This document shows positions 20,266-25,392 of a stretch of 25,392 nt of DNA, piece by piece. A model generated the notes under the pieces. It worked only from the letters and a program-made list of their open reading frames with translations, did no database searches and was not told the DNA's origin. The DNA comes from a virus. Made by a program: the position numbers and the translations under genes. Position 1 is the stretch's first letter; every line of letters begins with the position of its first letter. The stretch is from positions 1 to 25,392 of the IMG/VR virus record IMGVR_UViG_3300046467_001286. The stretch is one strand, 5' to 3'.

Positions 20266-20472
20266 ATGGATAAAACACAACTGATAGAGTTGATAGAGTA
20301 TAGGCGAATAGTCAAAGGGCTAAGGGTTACCCAGGCAGCACGGGCAGCAGGGGTAAACCAAGCTACCTGGCAACGTATGAGTAAAGGCGATATACAACCC
20401 AGTTGGGAAATGTTATTTACTATTGCTGCATCCCTGGGGCTAGGTGTTGGGGTAGTATGCTATGAGCGCTAA
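20266..20472 (+). CDS. Small helix-turn-helix (XRE-type) protein
   Basis: This 68-residue protein has an XRE/Cro-type DNA-binding domain over most of its length: IEYRRIVKGLRVTQAARAAG, then VNQATWQRMSKGDIQPSWEM with LFTIAASLGL. The recognition helix is around NQATWQRMSKG. ATG 20266 is preferred; GTG 20257 would add three residues. It follows the terminator at 20247 by 18 bases and overlaps the HNH gene start. It could control the late or packaging genes next to it. No lysogeny partner (integrase, cI-like repressor) is seen, so it is not evidence of a temperate phage. Confidence 0.82.
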   Translation: MDKTQLIELIEYRRIVKGLRVTQAARAAGVNQATWQRMSKGDIQPSWEMLFTIAASLGLGVGVVCYER

Positions 20473-20791
20473 GAGCTGCTGTAGATTCTGCTGTAAGCGT
20501 GACTGTAAGTGCATGACCGATAAGCCCAGGTCTATACCAATTAGCTGGACGGATAAAAGGGATACGGCATCAAAGCGGGGCTATGGCTACAAGTGGAAGC
20601 GGGCGCGGTTGGTATTCCTGCGTAACAATCCGCTATGTATTGAGTGCCTGAGGGCCGATAAGGTTACCCCCGGTTTCGCAGTAGACCACATACAACCACA
20701 CCGAGGCGATATGGTTTTGTTTTGGAATGTCGATAATTGGCAGACATTATGTGAGAAATGCCACAACACCAAAACGGGATTGGGGAATTAA
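20462..20791 (+). CDS. HNH endonuclease next to the terminase
   Basis: This 109-residue protein has an HNH nuclease core. FLRNNPLCIECL (C59, C62) and CEKCHNTKTG (C97, C100) form the zinc site. AVDHIQPHRGD gives the catalytic DH (D75, H76), and NVDNWQTLC the central Asn. The N-terminus has an additional cysteine-rich segment (CCRFCCKRDCKC). In HK97-type phages an HNH protein encoded beside terminase cooperates with TerL at cos cleavage. The gene lies just upstream of the small terminase, which fits that role. ATG 20462 overlaps the HTH gene by 11 bases. Confidence 0.88.
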   Translation: MSAKSCCRFCCKRDCKCMTDKPRSIPISWTDKRDTASKRGYGYKWKRARLVFLRNNPLCIECLRADKVTPGFAVDHIQPHRGDMVLFWNVDNWQTLCEKCHNTKTGLGN

Positions 20792-20900
20792 CAATAAAGG
20801 GGGGGGGGTGTTTTTCTGTGGGCGTATTCACAGGAAGACCTCAAGCCAACCCGCGCGTTTTTTTCCCCAAAAAATAGCGATTCGAACAGGAGTAAAAAAA
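20792..20900 (+). other. Noncoding gap with G10 run; candidate cos/packaging region
   Basis: This 109-base gap between HNH and TerS contains ten consecutive G (20799-20808). It also has a T5 run, and a T7-C4-A6 block around 20859-20875 whose T and A arms can pair. Its place next to HNH and TerS is where cos-type phages keep their cleavage site. No overhang can be identified by eye. A ribosome site (AGGAG) at its end serves TerS. Confidence 0.35.
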
Positions 20901-21353
20901 ATGCCTAGAGGACGCAAAGCAGTACCGGACGAAATCAAGCGGTTACGGGGGCTTGATAAGAAAAACCCCGATAGGTTTAATTATGCCGCGCCAAAGCCAG
21001 ACAAGAAGAAACACCGTAAACCCGGATGGGTTAAAGATAAACACGCGGTTGAGGCTTGGAAGTATTACGGCGAGTTATTGGATAAGCTGGGCGTATTAAC
21101 CACCACTGACAAAATGGCCCTAGAACAGTTAGCCATAGCTTACGCCAATTGGCGACGTTACCAGGTAGCCAGTGAGGCCGAAGGGCTAATTATCGACGGG
21201 CGGCGAAATCATAACGACATAGCCGCGCGGGATTGGTTTGATAGAACACTAAAGTTATTAATTGAATTTGGCTTAACGCCGGCGAGCCGGGGACGAATAA
21301 CCGTAGATAAACCATCCGAGGCCGTTTTACAAATTCAACCCAGGGAGCGGTAA
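20901..21353 (+). CDS. terS: Terminase small subunit, P27 family
   Basis: This 150-residue protein has the P27 TerS pattern. The basic MPRGRKAVPDEIKRLRGLDK start is followed by helix LKKW-like WKYYGELLDKLGVLTTTDKM, then ALEQLAIAYANWRRYQ and a final GLTPASRGRI. TerS recognises the packaging site and regulates the motor. I chose ATG 20901 (AGGAG 11 bases upstream). The same frame is open to 20727 but would cross the G-run region. TerL starts 3 bases after the stop. Confidence 0.92.
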   Translation: MPRGRKAVPDEIKRLRGLDKKNPDRFNYAAPKPDKKKHRKPGWVKDKHAVEAWKYYGELLDKLGVLTTTDKMALEQLAIAYANWRRYQVASEAEGLIIDGRRNHNDIAARDWFDRTLKLLIEFGLTPASRGRITVDKPSEAVLQIQPRER

Positions 21354-21356
21354 TAA

Positions 21357-22979
21357 ATGGGCGATTGGATCCGAAACGCGGCCGATGAAAAAGCCGCCGA
21401 AGCTGGGTATTCTATGGATGAATCACGCGGGGAGCATATATGTAATTTCATAGAATCTAATCTATGTTTGTACGAAGGCGATTACGCCGGAAAACCCGTT
21501 AGGCTTATGGATTGGCAGATAGACCTATTCTATAGGCTGTTTGGTTGGGTGATAGAGTCCGAGTTTTACGGGCGGGAAATCCGGCGTTTCCGTATTGCGT
21601 CCTGTTGGCTACCCAAGAAAAACGGTAAATCCCCGATGGGGGCGTTTGTTGGTTTGTATCTACTGGCGGCCGACGGGGAACCGGGGAACCACGTTTACAG
21701 CTGCGCTAGGGATTCCAAGCAAGCGGGGATAGTTCACAAGAACGCTAGGATGATGGTCGAGCAATCGCCGGCCTTAAATCAATTGTGCATGATAAACAAC
21801 AGCACCGGCGTTATCAGCTATGAACCGACACACAGCAATTACCAAATCGTTGCGGGTTCAAATTATCAATCCCTGGAAGGTTTGAACGGATCCTGTATAG
21901 TCGATGAGGTACACGTATTAGACCCACGAACAGCCAACGCTATAGAACATGCCGGTATTAGCCGCTCCGAGTGGCTGCGGTTTGAAATATCGACAGCGGG
22001 AAACAACCCCATAGGCCACGGGCGCCGACAGTGGGAGTATGGCGAGAAGGTAAACAGCGGGGCTATCGACGATCACGAGTTTTTCTTTTTGAAATATGGC
22101 GCGAATCCTAAATTAACGGATGACGAGTTACAACACCCGGACGTCTGGAAAGCCGCAAACCCGTCAATGGGTGTAATCATTAGCCAGGATGAGTTTACAA
22201 AGTCTATGCAGCGGGCGCGGCGCAGTCTATCCGATTGGCAGAATTTTAAAATGTATCGGTTGAATATCTGGGGGACTAGTGAATCCCCCTGGTTACGCAT
22301 CGAGGATTGGAATAAATGCGCCGTTGATACCGAGCCGGAGGATCTAGCCGGCATGGAGTGTATTGCAGGGATTGACCTGAGCCGCACAAGGGATATGACG
22401 GCGGTAGTATTAGTTTTTACCCACGGCGATGAGTTCACACTATTACCGTTTTTCTTTTATCCGGAGGAGGCCGCCAAGAACAACAGCCACATAGCCCCCT
22501 ATTTACAATGGGCTAATGATGGTTGGTTGGAATTAATACCAGGGGCGGTAATAGATTATGCTTATATCGAAAATCGTATAGCAGAATTATCGGAAATATA
22601 TATAATAACAGAAATAGTTTACGATAGGATGTATGCCGAAGATTTAACAACCAGGATAGAAAACCAGTTAGGTTGTTTGCGTACAAACTTCCCCCAAACT
22701 ATTATGCATTACGCCGGCCCTACAGCAGAATTTGAACGGCTGGTTATTGCTAAGAAGCTGAGGCATTTAAATAATCCAATACTAAATTGGCAGGCTGCAA
22801 GCGTTACCATCAAAACAGACGCCAACAATAATAAACGGCCGGTTAAACCCGGATCTGAATCACAGCGTAAAATAGATGGAATTGTAGCGGCCATAATGGG
22901 TATTGGGCGGGCTACCGCCGAAGCGGAACCAGCGGAAACATACGACTATTACAATGAAAACCCAATAGAGTTATTATGA
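21357..22979 (+). CDS. terL: Terminase large subunit
   Basis: This 540-residue packaging motor and nuclease is of the HK97/Terminase_1 group. The N-terminal ATPase has a Walker A-like LPKKNGKS (residues 85-92) and Walker B CIVDEVH (180-186, D183/E184). The C-terminal RNase H-like nuclease shows AGIDLSRTRDMTAVV (near 335-350), YDRMYAEDL in the middle, and RKIDGIVAAIMGIGRA near the end. TerL pumps DNA through the portal and cuts it at the packaging site. It overlaps the portal gene start by 4 bases (ATGA). The length is normal for the family. Confidence 0.96.
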   Translation: MGDWIRNAADEKAAEAGYSMDESRGEHICNFIESNLCLYEGDYAGKPVRLMDWQIDLFYRLFGWVIESEFYGREIRRFRIASCWLPKKNGKSPMGAFVGLYLLAADGEPGNHVYSCARDSKQAGIVHKNARMMVEQSPALNQLCMINNSTGVISYEPTHSNYQIVAGSNYQSLEGLNGSCIVDEVHVLDPRTANAIEHAGISRSEWLRFEISTAGNNPIGHGRRQWEYGEKVNSGAIDDHEFFFLKYGANPKLTDDELQHPDVWKAANPSMGVIISQDEFTKSMQRARRSLSDWQNFKMYRLNIWGTSESPWLRIEDWNKCAVDTEPEDLAGMECIAGIDLSRTRDMTAVVLVFTHGDEFTLLPFFFYPEEAAKNNSHIAPYLQWANDGWLELIPGAVIDYAYIENRIAELSEIYIITEIVYDRMYAEDLTTRIENQLGCLRTNFPQTIMHYAGPTAEFERLVIAKKLRHLNNPILNWQAASVTIKTDANNNKRPVKPGSESQRKIDGIVAAIMGIGRATAEAEPAETYDYYNENPIELL

Positions 22980-24634
22980 ATGAAACCTATATTATCGGGG
23001 CGGGGATTGATGCAAAGCGGGCAATAGAAAACCCTAACATCCCCCTGGGTAGCCCTGAGGTTTTCAACGAGATATTCAATAGTAACATTAGCGGCGGGGG
23101 CATTGCCGTTAGTCCTGAGCGGGCGTTATCTATCGCGCCGGTGTTCCAGGCGATTAACTTAATATCTGGGGACGTTGCCAAGCTACCCCTAAACATTTAC
23201 AAGCGCACGCCGGAGCAGGGCGACAAGGGGCGGGTGATCGACGAGAACCACCCAGGGCAACGATTGTTAAAGTATCGGCCTAATGCTGAAATGAGCGCGT
23301 TTAAGTTTTGGCGGCGCATGATGACCCACGCGCTTTTATGGTCTAACGCCTATGCACTAATTGAGCGGGACGAAACCGGCAATCCTATTTCCCTATTGCC
23401 ATTGTTACCGGATAGAACCAGCCCCCACAGAAACAAAGCGGGCGAATTGTTTTATGTATCGGAAATTGGCGGGGATTTAAAAGGGTTTGCGGCGTCTAAC
23501 ATTTTGCACCTAGAGCAAATCAGCGTAAACGGGTTAAGTGATTGCCAGCTAATCTATAAGGCGCGGGAATCGTTTGCACTATCAATAGCCGCGGAGAATT
23601 TCGCCAGTAAGTATTTCAGCAACGGCGGCCGCATTGGCGGTATTCTGGAAATGCCGGCAGGGATGCAGAAACAAGGCGCCGACAATCTAGAATCGGGATT
23701 CCGCAAAACTTATGAAGGGCTAGACACCAGCTTTAAAACCGTAATTCTGCGGGACGGGGCAAAGTTTCACCAGGCACAATTCACGCCAGAACAAACGCAG
23801 ATGGTAGCCGCCAGGACGCAACAAGTTAAAGAGGTGGCCAGGTGGTTTAATATCCCACCGCATAAATTGGGCGATGATTCAAACGCTAGTTATAATTCAT
23901 TGGAGCAGGAGAACAGAAGCTACTTAAACCATTGTCTATCGGCCTGGTTGAAAACCATTGAGTCTGAATGCTATTTAAAGATCCTTGCACCAATGGAGCA
24001 GGAATTAAACAGCCACTTTATAGAATTTAATGTAGGGGCGTTGATAGCCGCCGACATTGCGACTCAATACCAGATTTATAGAACAGGGATAGAAGCGGGG
24101 ATATTATCGCCGGATGAAGTTAGGGCAATGCAGAACCTAAACCCCCGGCCTGATAAGATGGGCAGCAAGTATTTAAGGCCGTTGAATATGGAATATGCGG
24201 AACAGGAAACGCCCATAGAGGTTGTTGAGGAAGTACCAGAAATGCTCCGGGATGACCAATTAACACCCGCCTACAAGGTATTAGATTCCGCTGTAGGCCG
24301 TTTTACCGGGTATCTGGCGCGCAAGGTTTCCAGGGAATCAGGTAAACCAGGGTTTTCTAGTTGGGTGGAAACATGCCAGGATGACGAAAGCAAACAATTG
24401 GAAACGGAAACAGGCGACGCGGTAAATCTAATATCAGCGTTGAGGGGATCCGATGCCGAAGAATTACAGCAACGGTTAAGCGGTTTCGTATTTAATGAAA
24501 TCGGGTTGAGAATAGAGGGCGTAATAACTAGCAGCGAGCCGGAACAAAGGACGGCCGCCCTTAAAATAGTTTTGAAAGATTACGCTGCGGAAATTATCGC
24601 AAGATATAAAAAGGAGATATTTACAGATGGCTAA
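22976..24634 (+). CDS. Portal protein, HK97 family
   Basis: This 552-residue protein forms the dodecameric portal ring at the capsid vertex. Family signatures are SIAPVFQAINLISGDVAKLP (about residues 50-70), MTHALLWSNAYALIERDETG, LLPDRTSPHRNK, and WFNIPPHKLGDDSNASYNSLEQE near residue 300. The conserved core ends near residue 400. A C-terminal extension of ~140 residues (AYKVLDSAVGRFTGYLARKV) makes it longer than the usual ~400-430. The start overlaps terL (ATGA), and the end overlaps the protease gene by 8 bases. What the extension does is unknown. Confidence 0.95.
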   Translation: MNETYIIGAGIDAKRAIENPNIPLGSPEVFNEIFNSNISGGGIAVSPERALSIAPVFQAINLISGDVAKLPLNIYKRTPEQGDKGRVIDENHPGQRLLKYRPNAEMSAFKFWRRMMTHALLWSNAYALIERDETGNPISLLPLLPDRTSPHRNKAGELFYVSEIGGDLKGFAASNILHLEQISVNGLSDCQLIYKARESFALSIAAENFASKYFSNGGRIGGILEMPAGMQKQGADNLESGFRKTYEGLDTSFKTVILRDGAKFHQAQFTPEQTQMVAARTQQVKEVARWFNIPPHKLGDDSNASYNSLEQENRSYLNHCLSAWLKTIESECYLKILAPMEQELNSHFIEFNVGALIAADIATQYQIYRTGIEAGILSPDEVRAMQNLNPRPDKMGSKYLRPLNMEYAEQETPIEVVEEVPEMLRDDQLTPAYKVLDSAVGRFTGYLARKVSRESGKPGFSSWVETCQDDESKQLETETGDAVNLISALRGSDAEELQQRLSGFVFNEIGLRIEGVITSSEPEQRTAALKIVLKDYAAEIIARYKKEIFTDG

Positions 24635-25259
24635 GATATTCCCAAACCAACAACCCGTAACGGTTGAAACGCGCGAGGATGGCACAACCACCATTAGCGG
24701 CTATGCGGCCGTATTTCATCGGGCCGAGGATCCCGGCACGCAGTTCCAATTGATGGATAATTACTATGAGCGGATTCAACCGGGGGCATTTGATAGAGCG
24801 CTTGCAGAATTGCAGGATGTAAGGGCGCTATTCAACCATGACCCTAACCACGTTTTAGGGCGTACCAAATCGGGAACGCTACGATTAACCACGGATTCAA
24901 CCGGGTTGCGATATGATGTAGACCTACCGAATACCCAAACCGCTAAAGACCTGGCCGAAAGCGTAAACCGGGGCGACGTTAGCGGGTCTAGCTTTGCGTT
25001 TAGCGTAACTGCATCCGGGCAAGAGATAGAGCGCAGCGACGGCCAGACATACCGAAACATTACAGACGCTAATTTATTTGATGTATCGGTGGTAACCTAT
25101 CCAGCATACGAAAGCGCCACTAGCGGCATGAGATCAAAAGAAAATTTAGAAGAAGCAAAACAGGCCGTTTCTGATTGGGAAAAAGAGCATTTTGCGGAAG
25201 CTGATAAAGTAAAAATCCGATTAGCGCAAATTAAACTTGACGCCAATTCTGATTTATAG
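24627..25259 (+). CDS. Prohead maturation protease, S78 family
   Basis: This 210-residue serine protease trims the capsid delta domain. ISGYAAVFHRAEDPG (23-37) and ERIQPGAFDRAL (48-59) are family segments. The catalytic His is H71 in LFNHDPN. The serine lies in the DVSGSSFAF segment (117-125), and NLFDVSVVTYPAYESA near 150 is the conserved acidic strand. It ends in a charged helix. It overlaps the portal gene by 8 bases and directly precedes the capsid gene across the circular junction, the standard HK97 order. Confidence 0.95.
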   Translation: MAKIFPNQQPVTVETREDGTTTISGYAAVFHRAEDPGTQFQLMDNYYERIQPGAFDRALAELQDVRALFNHDPNHVLGRTKSGTLRLTTDSTGLRYDVDLPNTQTAKDLAESVNRGDVSGSSFAFSVTASGQEIERSDGQTYRNITDANLFDVSVVTYPAYESATSGMRSKENLEEAKQAVSDWEKEHFAEADKVKIRLAQIKLDANSDL

Positions 25260-25287
25260 ATAATTCAAGCATCGGGAAACGATTAGT

Positions 25288-25392
25288 AACCCGGTAACAT
25301 TCTAAAGCAACGCCGTTTAGGCTGGGCTATAGGCAATATTTTTTGTTTATAGGTGGGCCTATGTAATGGCGCACCGTGAAAACTCTTATTTC
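25288..25392. repeat. Terminal redundancy, right copy
   Basis: This is the copy of 29-133 at the window's right end, with C at 25298 where the left copy has A at 39. In the circular genome the protease stop (25259) is followed by about 145 noncoding bases to the capsid start. Those bases hold a 6-bp inverted pair, ATAGGC and GCCTAT, about 23 bases apart. No clear promoter is seen there. Confidence 0.9.

Noticed and set aside
20266-20472. HTH protein as evidence of a temperate life cycle
   Set aside because: No integrase, repressor/antirepressor switch or attachment site was found; an HTH protein alone is not enough.
20727-20900. Upstream extension of the small terminase frame
   Set aside because: It would pass through the G10 run and overlap HNH; the P27 family start MPRG at 20901 has an AGGAG site.
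1-25392. tRNA genes and CRISPR arrays
   Set aside because: No T-loop-like GTTCRA context with an acceptor stem, and no spaced direct repeats, were found by eye in the noncoding gaps.

Overview
The window looks like one complete small genome of a tailed double-stranded DNA phage, drawn as a circle cut just upstream of the major capsid gene. The last ~105 bases repeat bases 29-133 with one mismatch, giving a circular unit of about 25,259 bp. The morphogenesis genes are those of a siphovirus: HK97-type capsid, maturation protease and portal, P27-like small terminase, a tape measure protein, a -1 frameshifted tail chaperone, and no sheath. Shine-Dalgarno sequences, a near-consensus sigma70-type promoter and intrinsic terminators point to a bacterial host. 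The host itself cannot be named from the sequence. I see no integrase, tRNA, CRISPR array, DNA polymerase, helicase or recognisable endolysin.

Layout. (1) 20266-25259 and on across the cut to ~2600: small HTH protein, HNH nuclease, possible cos region, TerS, TerL, portal, protease, capsid, head-tail connector and head closure. (2) 2604-9633: tail genes, comprising HK97 gp10-like protein, tail completion, tube, G/GT chaperone, tape measure, an unrecognised distal tail protein, a beta-helix-like protein, another structural candidate and a cysteine-rich protein. (3) 9637-11343: a three-module protein (Cys-rich knuckle, phosphoribosyltransferase, HAD-like domain) and three small membrane proteins that are the best lysis candidates. 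(4) 11437-13706: an unknown gene, a phage-borne CsrA, a Sak4-like RecA-fold ATPase and an SSB-like protein. (5) 13739-17313: two diverged sulfotransferase-like paralogues around a replication initiator with a lambda-like iteron origin inside the gene, an adenine methylase, a PD-(D/E)XK nuclease, a Lar-like zinc protein and small unknowns. (6) 17409-18257: a metallophosphoesterase, the only minus-strand gene. (7) 18404-19420: a twitch/SPASM-type radical SAM enzyme behind a promoter-terminator element. (8) 19458-20247: a self-contained unit of strong promoter, three tandem small paralogous proteins and a perfect terminator.

How it works together. Early functions (CsrA, recombination pair, initiator and origin, methylase, small paralogues) lie between the lysis candidates and the packaging genes. 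The late genes run from about 20266 through the capsid to the tail. A 13-base leader element (AAACGAAGTTAAA) occurs in the leaders at 11402 and 19501, and its AAACGAAGTT core also lies inside the 3' end of csrA, each time about 30-40 bases before a start codon. It is a candidate shared regulatory signal. The most unusual content is the radical SAM enzyme, sulfotransferase-like pair, PRTase-HAD fusion and small-paralogue unit carried in such a small genome.
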